Virus record (IMG/VR): IMGVR_UViG_3300050138_000621
Span: 104,647 to 168,646 of that record
Reading direction: 5' to 3' (one strand)
From: a virus
Length of the DNA stretch: 64,000 bases
Under the pieces are notes generated by a model. It searched no databases, was not told where the DNA came from, and saw only the letters and a program-made list of their open reading frames with translations. The position numbers and the translations under genes are program-made. Of this stretch, positions 15,422 to 23,749 are shown in pieces; the stretch's first letter is position 1, and each line of letters opens with the position of its first letter.

Positions 15422-15984
15422 TGACCAAGGGCAGCCTGCTCTGGGACGGAGAAATCAGGATCGACGCCTGGTGCAGAGAGAACGCGATTACCCCGCCAAA
15501 GGTCGAGATCCACGAAACCGGTAGGTGCCCATTCGGCGTCTGTGCCTACTACAGGAACGGCCAGATCGACATCTGGCCAAACATGTGCGCAGCCGTGGGG
15601 ACGGCTGGACGTCAGTGGAGCTACCCCGGCTACTGCGTCGACCGGACCCCGTTCGGCGTCCTAGCGCACGAACTCGGTCATCACGTCGACCGTCAGCATG
15701 GCCCGGCAGGTGGCGACCTCTCTCACAGGTGGCGCCCCGAAGACCCAAAACCGCTGACTGGCTACTGCCCGAACGACAACGAGTGGTTCGCCGAACTCTT
15801 CCGCCTTTTCGTCACGAACCCGGATCTGCTGAAGGCAGTGCGACCCAAAATCTACCCACGCTTCGCCGCACAATGGAAGTCGGTCGAGACGAGGGGGTGG
15901 CGGGAGGTATTGGCCGGCGCCGAGCGCCAGTTGAAAGCGGCAGAGAACCGGATCGGCGTCGCCGTCAGGAGCCGCGGCAAATGA
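15418..15984 (+). CDS. Zincin-like putative metalloprotease (188 aa)
   Basis: Contains GVLAHELGHHVDRQHG (HELGH at residues 84-88) and a downstream NEWFAELFRLF that can supply the third metal ligand. The middle has several cysteines (CPFGVC, NMC, YC). No signal peptide. Start is ATG at 15418 or 15421, overlapping the Dam stop. Resembles phage and plasmid HExxH proteins of unknown substrate. Confidence 0.65.
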   Translation: MMTKGSLLWDGEIRIDAWCRENAITPPKVEIHETGRCPFGVCAYYRNGQIDIWPNMCAAVGTAGRQWSYPGYCVDRTPFGVLAHELGHHVDRQHGPAGGDLSHRWRPEDPKPLTGYCPNDNEWFAELFRLFVTNPDLLKAVRPKIYPRFAAQWKSVETRGWREVLAGAERQLKAAENRIGVAVRSRGK

Positions 15985-16361
15985 ACGACAGCATCAAGGA
16001 TCGCCAGCGTGGTCAGCCCTGGGCCAAGACCTACTCCACCGGCGTCGAGTACGCCAAGGCCAACTCTGTCCCCCACATCCTCGGCACCCACTGCGTCCTA
16101 CACGTGACGAAGTCCGTAGGGAAACTGGCGGCCGTCTTCGAGAGCTTGGACCATCCGTTGCTCGGGTCGAACAAGTCCAGATTGGGCCCGCTCGGCCCCA
16201 ACGACCTCCAACTGGAGATCATCAAGGACATGGCCGCGGATCTGCTCACGAACGCCCTCCGGCTCGCCAACCTCTACGGCTTCGATCTCGCCGACGAGCA
16301 CAATCGCCGTGTTGTCGAGCAGAACTACCCGAGCGGGTGCGCGGCGGACCTCTTCCGATAA
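15981..16361 (+). CDS. MazG-like NTP pyrophosphohydrolase, putative (126 aa)
   Basis: The C-terminal half, LQLEIIKDMAADLLTNALRLANLYGFDL then HNRRVVEQNYP, follows the layout of all-alpha MazG-type enzymes: acidic helix with E..D, a helix ending in LYGFDL and a closing helix. Such enzymes cleave NTPs to NMP and pyrophosphate and in phages shape nucleotide pools. The metal-binding acids are fewer than in good MazG proteins, so activity is uncertain. Coupled to the upstream gene (ATGA). Confidence 0.5.
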   Translation: MNDSIKDRQRGQPWAKTYSTGVEYAKANSVPHILGTHCVLHVTKSVGKLAAVFESLDHPLLGSNKSRLGPLGPNDLQLEIIKDMAADLLTNALRLANLYGFDLADEHNRRVVEQNYPSGCAADLFR

Positions 16362-16365
16362 ACGG

Positions 16366-16377
16366 CGTTCGCTATAG
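16366..16377 (+). promoter_or_regulatory. Class A promoter
   Basis: Seven bases to the ATG at 16385. Confidence 0.85.
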
Positions 16378-16384
16378 GCCTGGT

Positions 16385-16768
16385 ATGGGCAAGAACCTCC
16401 TCAAAGTCCTTTTGGCCGTCGGAATCGTGACGGCGCTCTCCCTCGGGAGCGGCGACGACGCTGCAGCTCGGACGCACCGACGCGCACCTCCGCCTCCTCA
16501 CATCGTCCAGCAGAAGCAGGTGGCCGACAAGCGCTTCATCTACTTCCACAACACGCTGAGCAAGCCGATCTGGGGCTACTTCGAGTGCGAGCAGCACCTG
16601 ACGCAGACCCCTCTCGATCTCGCCGCCGAGCGGGTGACCGAGGTCGTGCTGACGGGCATCGGCCCCGACGAGAAGTGTCTGCTCAACCACTACCGCGTCC
16701 AAGTCCGCGGACAAAGCCCGGAGCCCTGGGATCCATCCAACGCGGACCAGGACGGAGGCGTTCAATGA
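16385..16768 (+). CDS. Exported hypothetical protein (127 aa)
   Basis: N-terminal signal peptide: MGKNLL then VLLAVGIVTALSLGS, cleavage likely near AAA-RT. The mature part starts with a basic, Pro-rich stretch and has two cysteines (FECEQ, EKCLL) that may form a disulphide in the periplasm. Its stop overlaps the start of the membrane cupin gene, suggesting a joint envelope function. Confidence 0.65.
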   Translation: MGKNLLKVLLAVGIVTALSLGSGDDAAARTHRRAPPPPHIVQQKQVADKRFIYFHNTLSKPIWGYFECEQHLTQTPLDLAAERVTEVVLTGIGPDEKCLLNHYRVQVRGQSPEPWDPSNADQDGGVQ

Positions 16769-17451
16769 GTGCCTACTTCCGCCTCTTCTTCATGGTCCCC
16801 CTCGTCTCCGTCTTCTGCTTCGCGCAGTACGTGAGGCTGGGGACGCTGGGCCGGCGGCGGACGCGACAGGCCCTCAAGTACGTCTACTGCGGCGTGAAGC
16901 TCGCTCTCGCGATCCCGTTGATCCCGGCTCTATGGGCTCTCTTCTGGGTGTTCCCCGAGATCTTCAAGGTGGTGTTCACGGCTCTGTGGCCGCACCTCGA
17001 TATCCTCCGCGAGGACGGCAGCCTGTACCTGCGGCGCTTCTTTATGACGCCGAAGACGCAGTGGTACCGACCGCGCTTCCTGCACTACATCGCCCAGGGC
17101 GACACAGGAAGGGACCCGCACGACCATCCAGGCCCGTTCATCACAACGATCCTATACGGCGGCTACGAAGAGCGCGTGTACTTCCCCCGCGAGATGGGAC
17201 GCCGGCGCGCACACGGACTCTTCGAGTCCCACGTCGTCCTCCCGGGCGACACCCTCCGCAACAGCGCCGGGCACACGCACATAGTCACCCTCATCGCCCC
17301 CACCTGGACCTGGGTGGTCGGCTGGATCCGCGGCAAGCCCTGGGGCTTCTGGCAACTGGATCCGGAGGACTCGTCGAAGGACGTCTGGACCGAGAGCGAG
17401 CAGTACGGAGTCAAAGGTGAAGAGATCAAGAGCTGGGAGATTCGAACATGA
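16765..17451 (+). CDS. Membrane-anchored cupin-like protein (228 aa)
   Basis: Two N-terminal hydrophobic segments (residues about 4-22 and 40-70) are followed by a soluble domain with PHDHPGPFITTILYGGYEE and, about 50 residues on, GHTHIVTLI. This spacing of HxH...G and GxxH is that of a cupin barrel metal site. Cupins of this sort bind small molecules or oxidise them; the substrate is unknown. It sits between an exported protein and a Nudix hydrolase, with overlapping starts and stops on both sides. Confidence 0.65.
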   Translation: MSAYFRLFFMVPLVSVFCFAQYVRLGTLGRRRTRQALKYVYCGVKLALAIPLIPALWALFWVFPEIFKVVFTALWPHLDILREDGSLYLRRFFMTPKTQWYRPRFLHYIAQGDTGRDPHDHPGPFITTILYGGYEERVYFPREMGRRRAHGLFESHVVLPGDTLRNSAGHTHIVTLIAPTWTWVVGWIRGKPWGFWQLDPEDSSKDVWTESEQYGVKGEEIKSWEIRT

Positions 17452-17891
17452 ACATCAAGTACGCGGCAACGCTCGCCTTCAGCCCCGACCTGCGTAAGGT
17501 CGTCCTCATCCAAAAGAAGCGGCCCGAGTGGCTGGCGGGGAAGTGGACCATCATCGGCGGCAATATCGAGGACGGCGAAATCCCCGTCACCGCCGCCATG
17601 CGGGAGCTGGCCGAGGAGTCGGGGCTCTACGTGGAGAACTACCAGAGGATGGTCCCGTTCGCGCGCATCGAGTGGAGCGGCCAGTCCGCCTGCCAGGTGT
17701 ACGCGACGATCATGTCGAACATCGACTTCGCGCGGACCAAGACCGACGAAAAGGTGATGGTCTGGACCGTCTCCACGTTGCCGGCCTACCAGAGCGACCT
17801 CTCCGACGACCTCTGTGCCCTCGTCGAGATGGCGAAGATGGCGATGCGCAGCCCCCGCAAGGTCTTCTTTGTTCAGCAAGTGAACCGGTAG
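17448..17891 (+). CDS. Nudix hydrolase (147 aa)
   Basis: Complete Nudix box at residues 38-60: G, five residues, E44, seven residues, R52-E53-L, E56-E57, G59. Nudix enzymes hydrolyse nucleoside diphosphates linked to another group, with Mg bound by the Glu residues. The C-terminus (ALVEMAKMAMRSPRKVFFVQQ) is clearly related to that of the degenerate protein at 32121. Coupled to the cupin gene by ATGA overlap. Substrate unknown. Confidence 0.88.
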   Translation: MNIKYAATLAFSPDLRKVVLIQKKRPEWLAGKWTIIGGNIEDGEIPVTAAMRELAEESGLYVENYQRMVPFARIEWSGQSACQVYATIMSNIDFARTKTDEKVMVWTVSTLPAYQSDLSDDLCALVEMAKMAMRSPRKVFFVQQVNR

Positions 17892-17893
17892 CC

Positions 17894-17977
17894 ATGAATC
17901 CTTGTCACGAGATCGAGGATGAAATCAATCGTTTCTACCATGCTTATCCGGTTGACACACTTGGGCCCAACCTGTAG
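17894..17977 (+). CDS. Possible micropeptide (27 aa)
   Basis: Short open frame MNPCHEIEDEINRFYHAY ending in the TAG of the next promoter's -10. It also contains the -35 of that promoter. Coding is uncertain; there is no strong ribosome site. Confidence 0.25.
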   Translation: MNPCHEIEDEINRFYHAYPVDTLGPNL

Positions 17978-17980
17978 AAT
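17952..17980 (+). promoter_or_regulatory. Sigma70-type promoter (TTGACA-17-TAGAAT)
   Basis: Perfect -35 (17952-17957), 17-base spacer and good -10 TAGAAT (17975-17980). The ATG at 17988 follows after exactly 7 bases, predicting a leaderless mRNA made by host RNA polymerase. Confidence 0.85.
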
Positions 17981-17987
17981 CTGAGTC

Positions 17988-18263
17988 ATGAACAAAACGA
18001 CCTTTCTGAAGACCCTGGAGAACGACAAGAGCGTCCGCTTGGTGCCCGGTGGCAAGCACTGCGTGGCCGCCACCAAGAGAACCAACAAGGCGATCTGCTG
18101 GATGCCGAGCGTCAATGGCGATCGTCTCCGCGACATCTACAACGAGGCCAAGGCCCTTGGGCTGTCGAAGCCCATCAAGGTCTTCGGGCACGTGTCGACG
18201 GTTGCGGAGAGCGAGACCTACCGGTTCGAGCAGGTCCCCACCGATCGCAAGGGGAGCAGGTAG
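17988..18263 (+). CDS. Hypothetical protein (91 aa)
   Basis: Begins MNKTTFLKTLENDKSVRLVPGGKHC. Basic, mixed alpha/beta, with no known motif. First gene behind a consensus sigma70 promoter, so it may be expressed early by the host enzyme. Leads into the transposase and methylase genes. Confidence 0.65.
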   Translation: MNKTTFLKTLENDKSVRLVPGGKHCVAATKRTNKAICWMPSVNGDRLRDIYNEAKALGLSKPIKVFGHVSTVAESETYRFEQVPTDRKGSR

Positions 18264-18266
18264 GTC

Positions 18267-18479
18267 ATGGCCGCCAAACGCGGGCCAATGCCGACCGTCA
18301 CAGTCAACGGCGAGACCTACACGCTGAAAAGCAAGAAGACCATCGTTCCAGACTTGGCGCGCATGGAACGTTTCGACGCGCTCCGTTGGCTCTGCAACAA
18401 CACTCGGCCCCGTGGTTACAGCAAAGCCGCCAACCCACTGCGCGGTATGTGCGCGGCCATCTCCGTCAAGGTGGTCTGA
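18267..18479 (+). CDS. Hypothetical protein (70 aa)
   Basis: Begins MAAKRGPMPTVTVNGETYTLKSKKT; small and basic. No family recognised. It lies 3 bases after the preceding gene and 3 bases before the transposase gene, so the three share a transcript. Confidence 0.6.
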   Translation: MAAKRGPMPTVTVNGETYTLKSKKTIVPDLARMERFDALRWLCNNTRPRGYSKAANPLRGMCAAISVKVV

Positions 18480-18482
18480 GCC

Positions 18483-19508
18483 ATGGGCGAGCTTCCTTTC
18501 CCCAAGAGCCTCCCCGAGTTCCAGAAGCTCTTTCCGGATGACGCGCACTGCGCCGACTACATGGAGCGCGTTCGCTGGCCGGACGGCTTTGTCTGCCCGA
18601 GCTGCGAGACCAAGGGCGAACCCGGACGCATCGCCACGCGTCCGCACGTGCTCCGCTGCAAGAAGTGCAAGAAAGAGGCGCGGTTGACTGCTGGGACTGT
18701 GATGCAGGACAGTCACACGCCGCTCCTGACGTGGTTCTGGGGCGCGTACCTCGTGGCCAGCCTCACGCCGGGCATGTCGGCCGTTCAGTTCCAGCGTCAA
18801 CTTGGGCTCGGTCGCTACGAGACGGCATTCCAGATCCTCCACAAGCTTCGGGCTGGCATGGTGCGCCGCGACGTCGACATGATTGGCGGCGTCCACACCG
18901 TGGAGCTGGATGAGACCTGGGTCGGGGGCCGCACCCGTGGCGAGGGGCGAGGGTCCCACAACAAGACGCTGGTCGTGGGGGCTGTCGAGGTCCGCAAGCG
19001 GCAGGGGCCACGCCCTGGAGAGAACGTCTTTGGCGAGCAGAGCAAGGCTATTCCGCGACGCGGCGGGCGCTACGCGGGACGCCTCCGATTGGCCGTCGCC
19101 CCCGATCGCACGGCAAAGAGCTTGGTCGGCTTCGCCCGCATGGCCATCGAGCCAGGCTCCGACATCATTACGGACGATTGGGTGGCGTACGGGCAGCTCA
19201 AGAAACACGACTTCAAGCACCATCCGTTCGCGGAGAACGGAGACCCCAGCGTCGCGGAGGAGCACCTCCCGCTCATCCACCTTGTGTTCTCGAACCTCAA
19301 GGCGTGGTTGCTGGGCGTTCACCACGGCGTCGCGCCGCAGCATCTCCAGGCCTACCTGAACGAGTTCACATTTCGTTTCAACCGCCGGTTCTTCCCCTTC
19401 ACGTCGTTCCGGTCGCTGCTGGGCATCGGCGCCGATTCGGAGTCGGCCACCTACGCCGAACTGTACTCGGGCGAGTGGGAACACCCGAGCTTCGTGGTGG
19501 AGGACTAA
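18483..19508 (+). CDS. IS1595-family (ISXO2-like) transposase (341 aa)
   Basis: DDE transposase. N-terminal zinc ribbon: CPSC with CKKC. Then TAGTVMQDSHTPLLTWFWGAY, typical of the family. Catalytic residues appear intact: Asp in TVELDETWVGG, Asp in DIITDDWVAYGQL, and the C-terminal LNEFTFRFNRR with its Glu. There is no room for terminal inverted repeats: neighbours are 3 bases upstream and 1 base downstream. It may be a domesticated gene or an IS that lost its ends. Confidence 0.9.
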   Translation: MGELPFPKSLPEFQKLFPDDAHCADYMERVRWPDGFVCPSCETKGEPGRIATRPHVLRCKKCKKEARLTAGTVMQDSHTPLLTWFWGAYLVASLTPGMSAVQFQRQLGLGRYETAFQILHKLRAGMVRRDVDMIGGVHTVELDETWVGGRTRGEGRGSHNKTLVVGAVEVRKRQGPRPGENVFGEQSKAIPRRGGRYAGRLRLAVAPDRTAKSLVGFARMAIEPGSDIITDDWVAYGQLKKHDFKHHPFAENGDPSVAEEHLPLIHLVFSNLKAWLLGVHHGVAPQHLQAYLNEFTFRFNRRFFPFTSFRSLLGIGADSESATYAELYSGEWEHPSFVVED

Positions 19509-19509
19509 G

Positions 19510-20232
19510 GTGGTCGAACTTGGTGACGGCCTGGAGGGCCTGCGCTCGTTGCCACAAGGGAGCGTCGCGGCGATCGTGTCGGACCTTCCGTCTGGAGAAA
19601 CCCGCGCGGAGTTCGATGTAGCGCCCGACTTTGCAGTGTTCTGGCCCGCGGTATGGCACGCGCTGCGTGACGACGGGAAGGCGATCTTGATGGCTTCGTC
19701 GCTGCGCTTCGCGGCGCGCCTACTGGAGTCCCAGAAAGCCCATTTTCGGCACGATCTGATCTGGAGCAAGAGCCTCGCGACTGGCCACCTGAACGCGTCT
19801 AAGGCTCCTTTGCGAGCGCACGAATTCATTCTGGTTTTCTCCCGAGAGGTCGGGACGTTTCATCCCCAAATGGTTCAAGGAGCCACACCAATCCATGCGG
19901 CGCGGCGAGCCTGTCATGGTGAGAACTACGGTCCCCAGACGAAGGCGGGGTACAGCCGCGCCGGGGCGACTGACAGATTCCCGACGTCGGTCCTTGAATT
20001 CGCCTCCGTTGGAACGAGCAGCAAGGCCAGGAAGCACCCGCAACAGAAACCTGACCCGTTGCTGGCCTGGCTGATTCGGTCCTACTCCAATCCCGGTGAG
20101 CTGATCGTTGACCCGTACGCGGGCAGCGGTAGCACCGGCGACGCGGCTGCCGCGGAAGGCCGAACGTTTCGTGGATGGGATTCATCGCCGCGCTTTGGTG
20201 TGGATGCGTCACTTGCCAGGGGTTGTGGTTAG
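19510..20232 (+). CDS. DNA methyltransferase, N4/N6 amino type (240 aa)
   Basis: SAM-binding motif DPYAGSGST near residue 205 and a catalytic-loop region SDLPSGETRAEFD near residue 25, with the order (catalytic first, SAM last) of beta-class amino methylases. DLPSG stands where DPPY is usual, a variant I remember from phage modification methylases. Also shows HPQQKPDPLLAWLIRSYS. The GTG start lies one base after the transposase stop. It likely protects phage DNA. Confidence 0.8.
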   Translation: MVELGDGLEGLRSLPQGSVAAIVSDLPSGETRAEFDVAPDFAVFWPAVWHALRDDGKAILMASSLRFAARLLESQKAHFRHDLIWSKSLATGHLNASKAPLRAHEFILVFSREVGTFHPQMVQGATPIHAARRACHGENYGPQTKAGYSRAGATDRFPTSVLEFASVGTSSKARKHPQQKPDPLLAWLIRSYSNPGELIVDPYAGSGSTGDAAAAEGRTFRGWDSSPRFGVDASLARGCG

Positions 20233-20466
20233 GTGCATGATCCGGATAAGCATGGTTTCTACGAGCGGAACATGCGAGCCCCCGACTTCGTGCTCGTCGG
20301 GCTCATGGAGTGGACCCGGATGGAGCAATGGGCCGGGAGCTTCCCCTTGTCCGAGGCGCTTGCCAGCGGCCAATTCTTCGTGTGGACCGGCTCGGGCAAG
20401 GTCGAAGTCCGGCGCCACCCAACCTACTACTCGATGATCGCGCCGGTACTGGAGAAGATGCCATGA
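20233..20466 (+). CDS. Hypothetical protein (77 aa)
   Basis: Starts with GTG directly after the methylase stop. Sequence MHDPDKHGFYERNMRAPDF, with many aromatic residues. No family recognised. Its stop overlaps the next ATG. Confidence 0.6.
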   Translation: MHDPDKHGFYERNMRAPDFVLVGLMEWTRMEQWAGSFPLSEALASGQFFVWTGSGKVEVRRHPTYYSMIAPVLEKMP

Positions 20467-20642
20467 AACTTCAAAGTGACTTTTCGGATCTCTTCGACAT
20501 CGAGGCCGCCAAGGCCCACCCGGCCTACTCGGCCTTCGTCGAGGAGATGGAGGACCGCTGCTACGGACGCGAGGCCCTCAACGATGCCTGGTGCTGGTTC
20601 AAGGCCGGCTGGAGCCGAGCCAAAGGGGAGAACCCCGAATGA
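20463..20642 (+). CDS. Hypothetical protein (59 aa)
   Basis: Begins MKLQSDFSDLFDIEAAKAHP and has RCYGREALNDAWCWFKAGW. The layout recalls small phage proteins of unknown role. Overlaps both neighbours by 4 bases, so translation is coupled. Confidence 0.6.
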   Translation: MKLQSDFSDLFDIEAAKAHPAYSAFVEEMEDRCYGREALNDAWCWFKAGWSRAKGENPE

Positions 20643-21397
20643 AGATCCAGCTCTGGTCCGATCTTCACCTGGAGTTCAACAACGACTGGGGAGGGCGGTT
20701 CCTCGACACGCACGGCCCGGCCGCGGAGACGCTGGTGCTCGCAGGCGACATCACGAGTGCCGCCTTTCGTGAGCCTATCGACCTCGTATTCGCCAGCACC
20801 TCGATGCGCTGGAAACATGTTGTCTATGTGCCCGGAAACCACGAGTTCTTCAAGACCTCGTTGACCGAGGGCTGGGCCAACATCAGGGCCGCGGCGCAGG
20901 ATCGCCCCAACGTACACGTCCTCGACAACGAAGGCGTTACGTTGGACGGCGTGCGCTTCTTCGGCGGCACCGGCTGGTACCCCGAGATCTCGCAGCACTC
21001 CTTGGCTCCGTACGAGGCTGAACGCGACAGGGCCCGGCGCGGCATGTCCGACTTCCGGCTCATCCGTGACTTCGAGCCGGCGGTGTACATGAGCCGCAAG
21101 AAGCTCGCCGACTCCCTATACTCGACGGCCGAGAACCCGGACGTCGTGGTCACCCACCACCTACCTCACGGGCTCTGCGTGCTGCCCAAATACATCGGCG
21201 ACCCGCAAAACTGCTTCTTCGTGTCAGACCTGGACGTCGAGACCGTGGGCGCCAAGCTCTGGCTCCACGGGCACACGCACGACCTGGTCGACGTCAAGAT
21301 CGGCGACACGCGGGTGCTGGCAAACCCGCACGGCTATAAGCACGAGAGGATTGGGACACCGCCGTGGAACAGCGACTTCACGGTTGAGGTCCAATGA
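20639..21397 (+). CDS. Calcineurin-like metallophosphoesterase (252 aa)
   Basis: All five metal-binding blocks of the family are visible in order: WSDLHLE, VLAGDI, VPGNHEFF, VVTHHLPH and WLHGHTHD. Such enzymes hydrolyse phosphomonoesters or phosphodiesters with two metal ions in the active site. In this phage block it may process nucleotides or tRNA/DNA ends; the substrate cannot be read from sequence. Overlaps its neighbours by 4 bases on each side. Confidence 0.9.
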   Translation: MKIQLWSDLHLEFNNDWGGRFLDTHGPAAETLVLAGDITSAAFREPIDLVFASTSMRWKHVVYVPGNHEFFKTSLTEGWANIRAAAQDRPNVHVLDNEGVTLDGVRFFGGTGWYPEISQHSLAPYEAERDRARRGMSDFRLIRDFEPAVYMSRKKLADSLYSTAENPDVVVTHHLPHGLCVLPKYIGDPQNCFFVSDLDVETVGAKLWLHGHTHDLVDVKIGDTRVLANPHGYKHERIGTPPWNSDFTVEVQ

Positions 21398-21774
21398 AGC
21401 CTTGCGAGTTCTGCGTCGAAAAGGTCTTGATCTTCGAGGCGCAGGCCCGTGGCGCCCAGGGTCTCTGTTCGGCGCCCATCCCAGATCCGCGGAACCCGAA
21501 GTGGATCCTGACGCGTTTGTTCGTTGTCGGTCCGGGCCAGACGTGGGATCACAGGCTCGAAGGTCCGCACTGGCGCGCCACCGTGTCTTGTCCGAGCCCG
21601 CAGAAATGCGTCTGCGACCGGCCGGCGCCGACCGGCAAGCAGGTCTGGGGCAACAGCAGGGACGAGGCGTGGCCGCACAAATGTCCCGACTGCGGCTACC
21701 ACGCAGCGGTCGTGGCCAACAGTGGCACTGTCCTCAAGTGCCGGGCACACGACTGCCGTCACCGTTCGCTATAG
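21394..21774 (+). CDS. Zinc-binding hypothetical protein (126 aa)
   Basis: Contains CEFC at the N-terminus, CPSPQKCVC in the middle and HKCPDCGYHAAVV with a late C..H..C, probably two or three zinc knuckles. No enzyme motif. The stop codon is the TAG of the class A promoter at 21763. Confidence 0.6.
   Translation: MKPCEFCVEKVLIFEAQARGAQGLCSAPIPDPRNPKWILTRLFVVGPGQTWDHRLEGPHWRATVSCPSPQKCVCDRPAPTGKQVWGNSRDEAWPHKCPDCGYHAAVVANSGTVLKCRAHDCRHRSL
21763..21774 (+). promoter_or_regulatory. Class A promoter
   Basis: Six bases to the ATG at 21781; its TAG ends the upstream gene (HRSL stop). Confidence 0.85.
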
Positions 21775-21780
21775 GTGAGC

Positions 21781-22167
21781 ATGGCCAAGAGAGAGCAGGA
21801 AGCCGGGGCCCTGGAGCGCAAGATCCTACGGGCCATCGAGCGCGGAGAGTTCACGCCCGCACGCGGATACCTGAGGGCCCACGTCTACATAGGCTTCGGG
21901 ATCCCCTCAACCGTGGTCGGGCCCTGCGGCTGCGCCATCGCCGCTGCGGCCTCGGTCAAGGGGTTCGACGTTGACGTGCGCGGATTCGCGGGACAGGACG
22001 AGCTGGTCGCCTATCTGAAGACGGTGGGCCTGAAACCGAGGGACTCCCTGGCCCTGGAGAGCGGCTACGAAGGCGACTTCGTCCAGCACTCGACGAATCC
22101 CTACTTTCAGGTCGGCAAACGCTTGCGCCGGTTCCACCCGAACACGGATGGCCGGGTCGAAGCCTAA
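21781..22167 (+). CDS. Hypothetical protein (128 aa)
   Basis: Begins MAKREQEAGALERKILRAIERG and contains GPCGCAIAAAASVKGFD, similar in layout to the gene at 12772. Last gene of the plus-strand accessory block; its stop meets the convergent structural gene. Confidence 0.6.
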   Translation: MAKREQEAGALERKILRAIERGEFTPARGYLRAHVYIGFGIPSTVVGPCGCAIAAAASVKGFDVDVRGFAGQDELVAYLKTVGLKPRDSLALESGYEGDFVQHSTNPYFQVGKRLRRFHPNTDGRVEA

Positions 22168-22655
22168 GAGAGCGGGCCGACGGTCGGGCTCGGCACGGTC
22201 GCGTTCGTAACGATGACCGTGCGAGAGAAGGCGTCCAGGGCCGTCGCGATCCCCCGCGCTGCCTGCTCGCCCGACGCCTTCGAGGCGAAGTTGCTAAACC
22301 ACGCCGAGAGTAGGGCAGTCTGAAGCAGGGCCGTGCCGGCCACCGCCGTGACCACGCCAGGGAAGACGTCTGTCGTCGCCACCGGGGGCAACAGCCAGAA
22401 CGCGGTGAAGGCCGCCGCCATCTGCGTGGCGGTCTGTGGCGCGAGCTGGTAGGGGTTGGCGAAGACACCCGTCAGCGCGCCCTGGAGCGTGGCCTGGGCC
22501 GCGTCCAGTGAGAGCGGGTGGCCTCCGAGCAGCGTGGTGCCATCAGCCGCGTAAGTGGCGTAGAGCTGAGCCCAGTTGCGGGCCACGACCGGCGCCCGGT
22601 CCGGGCTCTTCATCAGGTCGACGATCGAGTGCGTGAGTGAGTCCGGGTCGAACAT
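22164..22655 (-). CDS. Hypothetical virion-cluster protein (163 aa)
   Basis: Ala/Thr-rich protein with a hydrophobic centre (AAAFTAFWLLPPV, VVTAVAGTALLQTALLSAWF). Last gene of the leftward baseplate transcript, so probably a baseplate or tail-tip component. No homologue recognised. Confidence 0.6.
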   Translation of the reverse strand: MFDPDSLTHSIVDLMKSPDRAPVVARNWAQLYATYAADGTTLLGGHPLSLDAAQATLQGALTGVFANPYQLAPQTATQMAAAFTAFWLLPPVATTDVFPGVVTAVAGTALLQTALLSAWFSNFASKASGEQAARGIATALDAFSRTVIVTNATVPSPTVGPLS

Positions 22656-22859
22656 CTACTTCCGGGCCCCCGGGCACTCGGGCTCGCCGCAGGGTGAGTT
22701 CCGGGGTAGGGCTTCGTCCTGCTCGATCTCTTTGCGGTCCGCCTGCCTGGCCGAGCGCTTCTCTGCCCGCCCATTTCTGCGGTCCTTGTGTGAGCTGAGG
22801 GCGTTGTCCTCGCGCCAGTCGTAGCCGGCGCGGCTCAAGTTCTGCCGGTAGCGGTCCAT
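22656..22859 (-). CDS. Small charged protein (67 aa)
   Basis: Begins MDRYRQNLSRAGYDWREDN and is very rich in Arg, Lys and Glu. The ATG overlaps the stop of the gpV-like gene, so it is translated with it. No known domain. Confidence 0.6.
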   Translation of the reverse strand: MDRYRQNLSRAGYDWREDNALSSHKDRRNGRAEKRSARQADRKEIEQDEALPRNSPCGEPECPGARK

Positions 22860-23749
22860 TACTCCACGAATGCTTTCTCGCTGAGCAACGTGTCCAGCTC
22901 CTCGGCCAGCTCCTGGAACTCAGGCAGGTTGATTGGGGGTGAGGACTCGCCAACGGCGGTGAACACCGTGATCTTTTCGATGGCCTGAACCACCCGGTTC
23001 ATCCAGCTCTTCCACTTGTTGCCCATCACGTGGGGCTCTGAGGCGCTCGGGGAACCGTGCCTGATCTTGTCCGCTACCACGTCGTACTCGCTGGTGGTCA
23101 CAACGACCTTCGAATTCGGACGGTCCATGAGCACGGAGTTGTCACCCTTGGCGTCCGACATGAGCACGCTGCCGTCTTTCGCGAGAGTGATAAAAGTTCC
23201 CACGGCGTCCTGGTCCACGCCGTCCGCCAGCGTACCGTCGGCGTTCGTGGCGCCGCGGTAGGCGATGAGCAGCTCACCCTGGGCATTGATGTTGAATTCC
23301 ACGCCGTTGAACATCGCCTCCAGGTGATGGCCATCCTCGGTGGGGTCCGGATCTGTCTCTCGGTTGGCGTCGGGGATCCCGCTGAGGATGACCGGATTCT
23401 GGCTTTCTCCGTTGATGCAGAGGATCAAGACCTTGGCGCCCACGCCAGGCCTGACCGGGTTCCGGCGGGCAGACGGGTCCGCGCGAAGCGTAAACCTGAT
23501 AAAGTCGGCAAAACTACCAAAAGCGTCTGATAGGAAGCAGTGCTCGTACAATTTGGTCACGATCGTACCGTTAGCCCGATGAGTAACGAAGACCTGATAC
23601 TCGTTCCGTTTCTTAGAGACGTTGAGCGGATGCTTGGGGCCGAACACGGCCTGCACCTCACCTACGCGCAAGCGGATGTTCGAGAGCCCATCGCCGTCAT
23701 TGTCTACGGTCCGAGCTGTATAGAACGAGGGAATTACATCGCCGAGCAT
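22859..23749 (-). CDS. Baseplate spike/hub protein, gpV/gp5 OB-fold-like (296 aa)
   Basis: The N-terminal part (ARTVDNDGDGLSNIRLRVGEV) and the middle (RRNPVRPGVGAKVLILCINGES then NPVILSGIPDANRE) form the OB-fold layout found in phage baseplate assembly proteins gpV, T4 gp5 and VgrG, which sit under the tail tube. The beta-rich C-terminal half could form the spike shaft. The ATG at 23749 is chosen for its AAGGA site; longer readings run into the upstream endonuclease gene. Confidence 0.75.
   Translation of the reverse strand: MLGDVIPSFYTARTVDNDGDGLSNIRLRVGEVQAVFGPKHPLNVSKKRNEYQVFVTHRANGTIVTKLYEHCFLSDAFGSFADFIRFTLRADPSARRNPVRPGVGAKVLILCINGESQNPVILSGIPDANRETDPDPTEDGHHLEAMFNGVEFNINAQGELLIAYRGATNADGTLADGVDQDAVGTFITLAKDGSVLMSDAKGDNSVLMDRPNSKVVVTTSEYDVVADKIRHGSPSASEPHVMGNKWKSWMNRVVQAIEKITVFTAVGESSPPINLPEFQELAEELDTLLSEKAFVE

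Noticed and set aside
18400-19600. IS1595 element with terminal inverted repeats
   Set aside because: I looked at the sequence around the transposase and saw neighbouring genes within 1-3 bases and no convincing inverted repeats, so only the gene is annotated.
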